The notes under the pieces: model-generated | Seen by the model: only the letters and a program-made list of their open reading frames with translations | The model's database searches: none | Told to the model about the DNA's origin: nothing | Source: Haloplasma contractile | GTDB taxonomy: Bacteria > Bacillota_I > Bacilli_A > Haloplasmatales > Haloplasmataceae | Length of the DNA stretch: 64,000 bases | NCBI GenBank assembly: GCA_016841945.1 | Contig: JAENYC010000011.1 | Coordinates: 28,823 to 92,822, forward strand | Reading direction: 5' to 3' | In this document: in pieces, positions 17,721 through 25,198 of the stretch | How positions within the stretch are numbered: position 1 is the stretch's first letter | Layout: each line of letters opens with the position of its first letter | Made by a program: the position numbers and the translations under genes

Positions 17721-17769
17721 ATTAGATATGTATCTAATTTATTATAATCCGAAAAGAGTATGACGTCAA
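17721..17769 (-). promoter_or_regulatory. Promoter and operator of ArsR regulator 2
   Basis: Minus strand: TTGACG (17764-17769), 17-bp spacer, TATAAT (17741-17746). Two bp further downstream is the best copy of the inverted repeat, ATTAGATATGTATCTAAT (17721-17738), an 18-bp perfect palindrome. This supports autorepression. Confidence 0.88.
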
Positions 17770-17837
17770 GAATTGTTTATCTATGCTATAATAAATGGTA
17801 GAATAACTTACTTAAAAAACAAAAAAGGAGAATAAAT

Positions 17838-18515
17838 ATGTGTGGACGAATTAGTATCGCTTTGAGTACCGAGGATATGATACAGATATTACGCAACAGG
17901 TATGAAATCGAAGATGATGCATTAGATTATGATTTACCTAGATATAATATTGCACCCTCTACAAATGTTTTATCTGTTATAAATGATGGTATAAAATATC
18001 GAGTAGGAAACCTACGATGGGGTTTCATCCCTTTTTGGGCAAAAGATGATAAATTTTACTCAATTAATGCCAAAGCAGAAACACTATCTCAAAAACAGAT
18101 GTTCAAACATGCTTATAAACATAAACGCTGTGTCATTTTAGCCGATGGTTTTTATGAATGGAAAAAGGAGCACAAGGAAAAAATACCCTATCGATTTAAA
18201 ATAAACGATCAAAATATAATTCCCCTTGCTGGCTTATGGAGTCCATATAAAAAAGAAGATGGCACTAAAATTTATACTTGTACCATCGTTACCACGAAAC
18301 CAAATGAACAGATAGAGCCCATTCATCATCGAATGCCTGTTATATTATCACAAGAAAACGAAAAAACATGGTTAAATCCTTCCATCACGGATGATGAAGT
18401 TCTAAATTCAATTCTAAAACCTTACTCATCAAAACAAATGTCTCATTATCAAGTACCAAGCATTGTAAATAATCCTAGAAATGAAACCATCGAGTGTATT
18501 AAACCTATCGTATAA
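17838..18515 (+). CDS. SRAP/HMCES-type abasic-site processing protein
   Basis: 225 residues starting MCGR. SRAP proteins (YedK in E. coli, HMCES in man) use Cys2, after loss of Met1, to form a stable thiazolidine link with abasic sites in single-stranded DNA and protect replication forks. Key residues are present: C2, N78 in INAKAE, E107 in ADGFYEW, H164 in HHRMP. Length is standard. AAGGAG precedes the ATG. A small gene follows after about 35 bp. Confidence 0.93.
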   Translation: MCGRISIALSTEDMIQILRNRYEIEDDALDYDLPRYNIAPSTNVLSVINDGIKYRVGNLRWGFIPFWAKDDKFYSINAKAETLSQKQMFKHAYKHKRCVILADGFYEWKKEHKEKIPYRFKINDQNIIPLAGLWSPYKKEDGTKIYTCTIVTTKPNEQIEPIHHRMPVILSQENEKTWLNPSITDDEVLNSILKPYSSKQMSHYQVPSIVNNPRNETIECIKPIV

Positions 18516-18552
18516 ATACAATCTATTTACATAAACTATATTTGGTGATATG

Positions 18553-18726
18553 ATGAATCGATCTCATAAACAAGAATTAGAACGTTTGAAAGCGAAGAAT
18601 GAATATACAACTGAAGATTTAGAAATTGCAAAAGAACTATTAAAACAAGAAGATCCTCCCTTTCATAAAGAAGTAGCCTCAGTTGTTGAAAAAATTACTC
18701 AACTATTAAATCATGAAAAAAAATAA
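18553..18726 (+). CDS. Small charged protein, 57 aa
   Basis: A short frame (MNRSHKQELERLKAKNEY, then TTEDLEIAKELLKQEDPPF) begins at tandem ATG codons (18550 or 18553) behind GGTGA and ends in a strong terminator. It is helical, acidic/basic rich and has no membrane segment. It follows the SRAP gene in the same direction, so it may be co-transcribed. Reading-frame quality, ribosome site and terminator support translation; function unknown. Confidence 0.55.
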   Translation: MNRSHKQELERLKAKNEYTTEDLEIAKELLKQEDPPFHKEVASVVEKITQLLNHEKK

Positions 18727-18745
18727 CCTTAAGGTTATTTTTTTT
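18716..18745. terminator. Bidirectional terminator between converging genes
   Basis: AAAATAACCTT and AAGGTTATTTT form a near-perfect palindrome with A- and T-rich flanks. It ends the small plus-strand gene and the minus-strand NAT gene; both stops touch it. Confidence 0.75.
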
Positions 18746-19475
18746 ACACTTCGATATTAAAAAATTTTTTTAAAAGGATGTAGAAATCGCTTTTATTTTC
18801 TATTAAATGTATTTTTTTATTATCTTCTATTGTTTGAATCAGTTTCTTATCAGTTAATGATATCCGGCCATTTTCTCTTTCTAAAGAACATAGGATTTGT
18901 TTAGTAAATATTGAATCCTTTGATGTTTCAAAATAACGACATCTTTCCTCACAATCTTTTAACTTTTTTTTATAAAGGTTAAATTGATAACATACCTCTA
19001 TCTTTTCATTTGTTTCTTTTAATAATTGATAATTCTTATTCTTTTTTATAATCCTAAATATGCCATTGGAATCGACTTGTTTTTTATCTAAAATAAATGG
19101 AAGTGGCTCTAAAAAATGATTGCCAAAACCAACATCAACAAGATACTTGTTGTTATTAACTTTTGCAAGTATGAATAAATGATCATATTCATTTCCCAAA
19201 ACATCAGCCGAAATAAGTGTGACATCAAACCCAATGTGTTTTAATAATTCATATAAAAGACCATTCAACTCATAGCAAATTCCACCACGATGATGAAGCA
19301 CTATCTTTTCATACAAGTATCTTGTGTCTAACACTAATTTCTTATGATGTATTATATCTATATTTTCAAATGGTACGTTTAGTAGATGAAGTTTTTGAAT
19401 TTTCTTTAATGTTTCTAAATTAGGACATAATTTACCTTTATATTTCATTCTTTTTAAATACTTTTTCCAATTCAT
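18744..19475 (-). CDS. Arylamine N-acetyltransferase
   Basis: 243 residues with the NAT catalytic triad: Cys67 in RGGICYELN, His99 in YDHLF, Asp114 in LVDVGFG. These enzymes transfer acetyl groups from acetyl-CoA to aromatic amines, hydrazines or related acceptors. It is slightly shorter than the usual 260-280 residues, mostly in the C-terminal third. AAGGAG precedes the ATG, and it begins 8 bp after the radical SAM gene, as the last gene of that run. Confidence 0.88.
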   Translation of the reverse strand: MNWKKYLKRMKYKGKLCPNLETLKKIQKLHLLNVPFENIDIIHHKKLVLDTRYLYEKIVLHHRGGICYELNGLLYELLKHIGFDVTLISADVLGNEYDHLFILAKVNNNKYLVDVGFGNHFLEPLPFILDKKQVDSNGIFRIIKKNKNYQLLKETNEKIEVCYQFNLYKKKLKDCEERCRYFETSKDSIFTKQILCSLERENGRISLTDKKLIQTIEDNKKIHLIENKSDFYILLKKFFNIEV

Positions 19476-19483
19476 AATTCTCC

Positions 19484-20374
19484 TTACCTATCAAAAAGTG
19501 ATAGTTGTTTCATTCCACGTGTACTTTTTAATTTATCTATGATATCTGTCATTTTATACACTAAATTTAAATGTCTACATTCTTCTTCAAATACATTATA
19601 CAATCTTTTATGATTTGGAGATAAGCATTCATACTGATTTCCAAACACATGAATATAACGGTCTTTTAATCCTGGAAATTTTTTATCCAACTGATTGAAA
19701 AAATAATCTCTTTGATTCTGTCTTAAGGTTACGCCAAAATAAGGAATGACAAAAGAGGCACCATTTCTTTTCGCTTCTTTTATAATATTTCGTATATTGT
19801 CTTCATGATCATTTATAAATGGTAGGATGGGCCAAATTAACACACCAGTAAATATTTGATTATCAGCTAAAATTTTAATCGCTTTAAATCTTTCGGATGT
19901 TAGTGAAACATTTGGTTCTATTATTTTACACAACGAATCATCAAAGGTGGTGATGGTAAAATTAACCATTGCTTCTTTTTGTTTCTTAATGGCTTTAAAC
20001 AAATCAATGTCTCTTAACACTAAATCAGATTTAGTTAAAATACCTACACCATATTGATACTTAAGAACGAGTTTTAAAGCTCCTCTTGTCAGTTGATATT
20101 CTTTTTCAAAAGGATTATAAGGATCACTCATAGCACCAGTACCTACAATTCCTTTTTTCCGTTTTGACTTTAAATCGTTGTCAATGATTCCTAATGCATT
20201 TTCTTTTGCACGAACTTGTTCAAAATCATATACTTGATAGCACTCACTTCTTGAATCACAATAAATACAACCATGACAACAACCTTTGTAGATGTTCATA
20301 TTATAATTCCAACCAAACCAATGTTGACCATTTGAATAATGAGATATAATGTGTTTCGCTTGTATAAATTTCAT
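19484..20374 (-). CDS. Radical SAM protein of the SPL/Rv2578c type
   Basis: 296 residues. Cys32, Cys36 and Cys39 (CxxxCxYC within KGCCHGCIYCD) bind a 4Fe-4S cluster that cleaves S-adenosylmethionine. The context GTGAMSDPYNPFE and LTKSDLVLRD is typical of the spore-photoproduct-lyase-related group, widespread in organisms that do not sporulate. Its reaction is unknown; a DNA-repair role is only suggested by the family name. It starts behind AGGGAG and is tightly followed by the NAT gene. Confidence 0.87.
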   Translation of the reverse strand: MKFIQAKHIISHYSNGQHWFGWNYNMNIYKGCCHGCIYCDSRSECYQVYDFEQVRAKENALGIIDNDLKSKRKKGIVGTGAMSDPYNPFEKEYQLTRGALKLVLKYQYGVGILTKSDLVLRDIDLFKAIKKQKEAMVNFTITTFDDSLCKIIEPNVSLTSERFKAIKILADNQIFTGVLIWPILPFINDHEDNIRNIIKEAKRNGASFVIPYFGVTLRQNQRDYFFNQLDKKFPGLKDRYIHVFGNQYECLSPNHKRLYNVFEEECRHLNLVYKMTDIIDKLKSTRGMKQLSLFDR

Positions 20375-20430
20375 GTTTTTCTCCCTATTTAATGAATATG
20401 ACTCATTATATTATAACAAACAGACGTTTG

Positions 20431-21672
20431 TTAATCAACAATATTAGGTTGCATATAATTTTCATTGTTTATTATTATATCACTTATTGCTTTAGGTTTA
20501 TATTTTTTAAGATACATTTTTTGAATAGGGATGTATTTATTTATATATCTGTTTAAAACCGCATCACCAAAGATATGATGATCACGCCTTTTTGCTCTTA
20601 TTAATACTTCATCAAAAGTTATATCAATAAAAATTCTATAATCAAAATATTGATAGATAGGCTCCCTGTAAAGTAGAACGCCTTCTATCAAAACTATGGT
20701 ATCTTTATCTATTCTGTATCTTTTTTTTATTGTCAATTGATCTTTTTCCATATCAAGTAATTTAATTTCTTTATCAAGTTGATGATTATTTGTAATTGGT
20801 TTTAATATTTCATCCACAAGCTTATCTAAATCAAATGCATTGTCTATATATGAAGTGATTGGATCCTTACCTTTATATCGAATGATAGATGGATGATGAA
20901 AATCATCCATATGTATCATTTGAGTTTTAATCCTCATTTTCTGAAGAAATCGATTGAATTCTTTCGTAAACATTGTTTTACCAGAGGTATCAACACCATT
21001 GATTCCTACAATCAATGGTTTATCATGTTGTTTCTTGTTTAGTATTTCTAGATAAATCCGTTGATATATTGTATTAATCTTATTAATTATCCAATAGATA
21101 TCTAACGGTTTATCACATTTAAAATCTGCCAACTGAACATCATCATTACCATAAGATATACCAATTGATAAACAAGATGTTTCTAAAACTGCCTTTATAT
21201 CTGATAAACTATCACCTATTACTATCGCATTTGATGTATGATATTCATCAAGTATTTGTTCTATCATTTCCTTCTTAGTGAATCCTTTTGTATATCTCTT
21301 AATCGTTTTGAAATATTGACTAATATTAAAATGTTTTAAAAATTTAGTTGTTACATTTGTACACATACATAGTGTATATTCATCATCATTTAATTTTTTT
21401 AACAATTCTATGATACCATCATATAATTTGGATTTTTTATAAAATACTTCATCCTGATAGACTTTAATCTCTTGTCTAATTGTTTCAATCTCTTCTTCCT
21501 TTATATCTCCAAAAATCTTTTGACATATAATAGATGTTGGTTCTCCAATTAATTCCAAAACTTTAGCTTTAGTTATAGAGTTAATATTTCTTTTTTGACA
21601 GGTTTTTATAAATGCATCAGTTTTAAATATTGTTCCATCTAAATCAAATATAATCGTTTTAAATAAACTCAT
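20431..21672 (-). CDS. Fusion: HAD phosphatase + uridine kinase-like P-loop kinase
   Basis: 413 residues in two domains. Residues 1-200 are a HAD hydrolase (DLDGT with Asp10 and Asp12; GDSLSD at 153-158), similar to phosphoglycolate phosphatase or 5'-nucleotidase-like enzymes. Residues 215-413 are a kinase with P-loop GINGVDTSGKT (223-233), MIHMDDFHH (252-260) and LIEGVLLY, the pattern of uridine kinase-like proteins. The two activities oppose each other on phosphate esters, so the fusion may control a nucleoside or sugar pool. The ATG overlaps the upstream nucleotidyltransferase-like gene by 14 bp and has GGGAG in place. Confidence 0.85.
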   Translation of the reverse strand: MSLFKTIIFDLDGTIFKTDAFIKTCQKRNINSITKAKVLELIGEPTSIICQKIFGDIKEEEIETIRQEIKVYQDEVFYKKSKLYDGIIELLKKLNDDEYTLCMCTNVTTKFLKHFNISQYFKTIKRYTKGFTKKEMIEQILDEYHTSNAIVIGDSLSDIKAVLETSCLSIGISYGNDDVQLADFKCDKPLDIYWIINKINTIYQRIYLEILNKKQHDKPLIVGINGVDTSGKTMFTKEFNRFLQKMRIKTQMIHMDDFHHPSIIRYKGKDPITSYIDNAFDLDKLVDEILKPITNNHQLDKEIKLLDMEKDQLTIKKRYRIDKDTIVLIEGVLLYREPIYQYFDYRIFIDITFDEVLIRAKRRDHHIFGDAVLNRYINKYIPIQKMYLKKYKPKAISDIIINNENYMQPNIVD

Positions 21673-22231
21673 TTTTCTCCCTCAACACCCATTTTTTAAA
21701 GGACTTCATATCCTTAATACCATGATATAAAACTGCCTGATAGATGTCGACACTTAATATTTGATGACCATAAACAGGCAATTTTATTAACTCTTTTTTG
21801 AGATTTAAGATTATTTTTCTTACATTGTCATCTAAATGTTTTTTTATCTCACGCATATATAATTGATGTTTATTGATATAGTTTCTATCAGTAAACCAAA
21901 TATCAACATTCCACATTTGTTCATTAAAGATTTTTGATTCAAAACCAATAAAATAACCTTTCGGACATCCTGATTCTTCATTAAAAGTGTCTTTGGTTTC
22001 AAACCAAAGCGGACGATAGGCATGAAAGATTTTAGTTGACAGTTCATAAATATCCATTTGATTGATATTTTTTACATCCATGTATATATCCAAATCTCTC
22101 CATACCATTAAATCAAGTTCATAACTCCCTGTTAATATCACTTCACCATATGATTCTAAAATGTTTTTTAAATGAAGTTGATAAAACGTCTTTGCCTCTT
22201 GTCTTATCTCGTTACTTTTTATTTCTATCAT
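21659..22231 (-). CDS. Nucleotidyltransferase-like protein
   Basis: 190 residues from the ATG at 22231, which overlaps the upstream stop as TAATG; the longer frame from 22264 lies inside the GNAT gene and is rejected. Residues 35-36 (GS in ILTGSYELDL) and the D46-x-D48 pair (WRDLDIYMDV) form the catalytic core of the polymerase-beta-type nucleotidyltransferase fold. It resembles small proteins that modify nucleotides or aminoglycoside-like substrates, but the target is unknown. Middle gene of the tag-to-NAT run. Confidence 0.72.
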   Translation of the reverse strand: MIEIKSNEIRQEAKTFYQLHLKNILESYGEVILTGSYELDLMVWRDLDIYMDVKNINQMDIYELSTKIFHAYRPLWFETKDTFNEESGCPKGYFIGFESKIFNEQMWNVDIWFTDRNYINKHQLYMREIKKHLDDNVRKIILNLKKELIKLPVYGHQILSVDIYQAVLYHGIKDMKSFKKWVLREKNEFI

Positions 22232-23019
22232 TATAATCCTTTCTGTTTTTTTATAAAATACCATTTTTCAATATTTATAAATCCACATTTTTTATAAAAA
22301 TCATCAGCAATTCCTGTTACCCTTATTATATTTGATTTAGAAAAAGCACGTTTTATCGTTTCATATACTAATACTTTACCCAAACCTTTTTTATGATATT
22401 TGGGTGACACTTGTATCCAATCTAAATAGGTTTCTTTAGTTTTTGCTTGATAGGTACTAATTGCAAGTGCAGCTCTGTCATTTGTTTTTTTCTCTGTAAT
22501 CCAAAACCATAAACAAGGATCAAAGGCCATATCTTTTGTCCAAGATTTTATTTCTTCTTGTTTATGATGATGTCCTTTATAAGCACTATTAATGAGAAAG
22601 CATGCATCGTTGTAATCCTTATCAATCATAAAATTAAAGTGATCTATTCTAAAATCATGATGTAGAGAATAATCAGTTAACTGACCTCTATAAATAAGAG
22701 GTGTCATTTCATCTATTTGATAGTTAATTAAATCATTTTTAATTAAACGATAATAGTCTTCATGTAAAATCAAGCAATCAAAAGCATTAGTTTCTTCTTG
22801 TTTAAATAAAAAATTCATCTTTTGATTAGACCAATAAAAAACTAATTTTTCATGGTCTATCGCATATAGATAGATATTATCTTTGCTCTTCACTTCAAAT
22901 GTTTCTGCTTTTTTTAAAATCCTTTCGGTTTTCCAAAAAGCAATACTAGATAAATAACATGGATTGTCCATATATAGTTCTTTTACTTTATCAATAAATA
23001 AATCATTATTTATTCTCAT
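22231..23019 (-). CDS. GNAT family N-acetyltransferase, two-part
   Basis: 262 residues. The N-terminal 120 residues have no clear motif; the C-terminal half holds a GNAT core with WIQVSPKYHKKGLGKVLVY (acetyl-CoA motif A, about 208-226) and a KKCGF tail segment. The ATG overlaps the tag stop as ATGA. Substrate unknown. Confidence 0.82.
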   Translation of the reverse strand: MRINNDLFIDKVKELYMDNPCYLSSIAFWKTERILKKAETFEVKSKDNIYLYAIDHEKLVFYWSNQKMNFLFKQEETNAFDCLILHEDYYRLIKNDLINYQIDEMTPLIYRGQLTDYSLHHDFRIDHFNFMIDKDYNDACFLINSAYKGHHHKQEEIKSWTKDMAFDPCLWFWITEKKTNDRAALAISTYQAKTKETYLDWIQVSPKYHKKGLGKVLVYETIKRAFSKSNIIRVTGIADDFYKKCGFINIEKWYFIKKQKGL

Positions 23020-23582
23020 TTTAAATCACCTTTATATTTCATCATACATGATTCAATATGATTATTGATAATGCCAACTGCTTCTAAATAGGAATATATG
23101 ATTGTAGAACCTAAAAACTTAAAACCTCGTTTTTTTAAATTTAATGTAATGTCATCAGATAATTTAGATGTTATAGGAATTTCATCAATCTTCTCATAAT
23201 GATTCATAATCGGTTTTCCATCTACAAAGCGCCATAAATAGTGTGAAAAACTACCAAATTCCTCCTGAACTTCTATAAACTTTCTAGCATTATTAATCGC
23301 TGCTTCTATTTTACGACGATACCTTATAATACCTGGATTATTTAAAAGTTCTAAAATCTTCTCTTCATTATATTGACTGACCTTTTTTACATCAAAATCA
23401 TCAAAAGCTATTCTAAAATTCTCTCGTTTTCTCAATATAGTAATCCATGAAAGTCCCGCTTGCATGGATTCTAATACTAAAAATTCAAATAGTGTTTGAT
23501 CATCATAGGTCGGAATCCCCCATTCTTCATCATGATACTTCATGTATAATTCATCACCTAAACACCAATCACATCTTCTCAT
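23016..23582 (-). CDS. tag: DNA-3-methyladenine glycosylase I
   Basis: 188 residues matching Tag along its length. The zinc residues Cys4, His17, His175 and Cys179 and the catalytic-site Glu38 (LESMQAG) fall on the same numbers as in the E. coli enzyme. It removes 3-methyladenine from alkylated DNA to start base-excision repair. AAGGAG precedes the ATG. First gene of a run of four coupled genes. Confidence 0.95.
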   Translation of the reverse strand: MRRCDWCLGDELYMKYHDEEWGIPTYDDQTLFEFLVLESMQAGLSWITILRKRENFRIAFDDFDVKKVSQYNEEKILELLNNPGIIRYRRKIEAAINNARKFIEVQEEFGSFSHYLWRFVDGKPIMNHYEKIDEIPITSKLSDDITLNLKKRGFKFLGSTIIYSYLEAVGIINNHIESCMMKYKGDLK

Positions 23583-23619
23583 TTTAAATTCTCCTTATAT
23601 AAGCTATTATCATTATAAC

Positions 23620-23650
23620 AAAAAAACTGACTTTTTCAGTCAGTTTTTTA
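23620..23650 (-). terminator. Terminator of sodA
   Basis: AAAAAACTGAC pairs with GTCAGTTTTTT around a short loop, with A and T runs on both sides. It lies between the sodA stop and the tag start on the minus strand. Confidence 0.9.
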
Positions 23651-23658
23651 TACAAAAT

Positions 23659-24279
23659 TTATTTTACCGCTTTATTGTATAATTTTTCAATTACCTTCCA
23701 ATTGAAAATATTCCATATCGCATTAACATAATCAGCTCTTTTATTTTGATAATTTAAGTAATAGGCATGTTCCCATACATCGATTGCAAGTATTGGTGTT
23801 TTCCCATCACTTAATGGTGAGTTTTGATTCGCATACTGTACAATCTCTAATTCTTTAGATTTATTCACAACAAGAAATGCCCAGCCTGAACCAAATAAAG
23901 TATTGGATGCGATTGTTAGTTTCTCTTTGAACTCATTAAATGAACCGAAATTTTGTTCAATTGCTTTTAATAGGTCACCAGTTGGTTTCCCACCACCATT
24001 TGGTGATAAAATAGACCAGTATAAATTATGATTATAATAACCACCACCTGTATTTTTAACAGATAGACGAATATCCTCAGGAATCGAATTTATATCGCTT
24101 AAAATATTTTCAATTGTTTTCCCTTCACTAATTTGAGGATATTTTTCAAGTGCGTTATTTAATTTATTCTTATAACCTCTATGGTGTCTATCATAGTGAA
24201 TTTCAACCGTTATTGCATCAATACTTGGTTCTAATGCGTCATAGGTATAAGGTAAAGTAGGTAATTCAAATTTCATCAT
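23659..24279 (-). CDS. sodA: Superoxide dismutase, Fe/Mn family (Mn-type residues)
   Basis: 206 residues. Metal ligands are His28, His84, Asp167 and His171 (DVWEHAYYLNYQ). The second-sphere glutamine of the NQNSPL segment near residue 151 is where Mn-type enzymes have Gln, so manganese or a cambialistic metal is likely. It removes superoxide in the cytoplasm. A perfect 7-1-7 Fur-type box sits between its -35 and -10 boxes, giving iron-linked control independent of the upstream CueP genes. GGAGG precedes the start; tandem ATGs leave one residue of doubt. Confidence 0.95.
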   Translation of the reverse strand: MMKFELPTLPYTYDALEPSIDAITVEIHYDRHHRGYKNKLNNALEKYPQISEGKTIENILSDINSIPEDIRLSVKNTGGGYYNHNLYWSILSPNGGGKPTGDLLKAIEQNFGSFNEFKEKLTIASNTLFGSGWAFLVVNKSKELEIVQYANQNSPLSDGKTPILAIDVWEHAYYLNYQNKRADYVNAIWNIFNWKVIEKLYNKAVK

Positions 24280-24300
24280 CTCATCTCCTCCTTTACTTTG

Positions 24301-24329
24301 ATTATACCTTATTGATAATCATTATCAAT
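24301..24329 (-). promoter_or_regulatory. sodA promoter with Fur-type 7-1-7 box
   Basis: Minus strand: TTGATA (24324-24329), 16-bp spacer, TATAAT (24301-24306). The operator TGATAATCATTATCA (24313-24327) is a perfect palindrome of the Fur 7-1-7 form; PerR would have TTATAAT and Zur TCGTAAT half-sites. It overlaps the -35 box and the end of the SHOCT gene. Confidence 0.85.
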
Positions 24330-24573
24330 TAATATGCTTTTTTATAGCCTTTTTTTTCTTCTGATATTCTTCTTCTGATATATCTCCATTAACAAATTTC
24401 ATATTTAATTGATTTAAGACATCAACTTGTTGATTATGCGTTTGATCAGATCGGATTAATTTAATCACTGTATAAACAATAATCACAAGCAGTATGAGAC
24501 CAAAGATATGTAAACCATACGCCCAAAAATTATTTCCAAAACAATTATAATCATTTCCATATCCAAACATCAT
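24325..24573 (-). CDS. Small membrane protein with SHOCT domain
   Basis: 82 residues: a Phe/Gly/Asn-rich start, one membrane segment (about 20-42), and a C-terminal SHOCT-type segment (LNMKFVNGDISEEEYQKKK, about 56-74). SHOCT tails occur on many small membrane proteins and are thought to mediate oligomerisation. It lies 18 bp after cueP and belongs to the copper-linked operon; its 3' end holds the sodA promoter. Confidence 0.8.
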   Translation of the reverse strand: MMFGYGNDYNCFGNNFWAYGLHIFGLILLVIIVYTVIKLIRSDQTHNQQVDVLNQLNMKFVNGDISEEEYQKKKKAIKKHIN

Positions 24574-24591
24574 ATGAACCCATCCTTTCTC

Positions 24592-25146
24592 TTATGTTAA
24601 TTGTAGTGTTGTGAGACATGTATTGCTCTCTCTAGTTGTATATATTGTCTCTGTTGCACTTAAACCATTATAAGTCACTGTTATATTTAATGTTTGATTT
24701 TTGGGTAACCAAACTCCAATAAATCCATTGTCCATACTTATATACTCATCATCTATTAAAACATTTCCATTTATATCTTCAATTAAGACATTTATTTTTT
24801 TATTATCAAGTTCTCCACGGCATGTCACTAAATTATGATTACCACAAGGATGTGTGTTCTCAATGTATGGCGCAAATGATAAGTAGAATTTATCCTTCGA
24901 TATAGGATATGTATACTCTTTATTTTCATCACCAATGATCAATTCACTGCCATTCACTGCTGCATAAAAACCATCTTTTTCATTTGTGGTTTCATCAAGA
25001 AATTCAACCATTTGTTGGACAGACATATGGCCTAATCCATTCTCTTTTAAGAATTGATCTTTTTGTCCCTTATTAAATACTATATATATACTAAATATTA
25101 TTCCAATAGAAATTACGCTAGCTATAATAACAATCATTTTCTTCAT
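24592..25146 (-). CDS. cueP: CueP family copper-binding protein
   Basis: 184 residues with an N-terminal signal anchor (residues 4-24). The body matches CueP: FYLSFAPY (87-94), HPCGNHNLVTCRGEL with Cys101 and Cys109, GFIGVWLP, and a final NTCLTTLQLT with Cys177. In Salmonella CueP these three cysteines bind and reduce copper in the periplasm and can supply copper to SodC. Here it must act outside the membrane, probably anchored. It follows a two-component system and precedes a SHOCT protein and sodA. GGAGG start site. Confidence 0.9.
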   Translation of the reverse strand: MKKMIVIIASVISIGIIFSIYIVFNKGQKDQFLKENGLGHMSVQQMVEFLDETTNEKDGFYAAVNGSELIIGDENKEYTYPISKDKFYLSFAPYIENTHPCGNHNLVTCRGELDNKKINVLIEDINGNVLIDDEYISMDNGFIGVWLPKNQTLNITVTYNGLSATETIYTTRESNTCLTTLQLT

Positions 25147-25198
25147 AAAATAACCTCCTTTTTATCTATTAAAATTTTACTAAATAGATATGGAGATT

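Noticed and set aside
21844..22047. A 67-codon minus-strand frame
   Set aside because: It is an out-of-frame shadow inside the nucleotidyltransferase-like gene with implausible composition.
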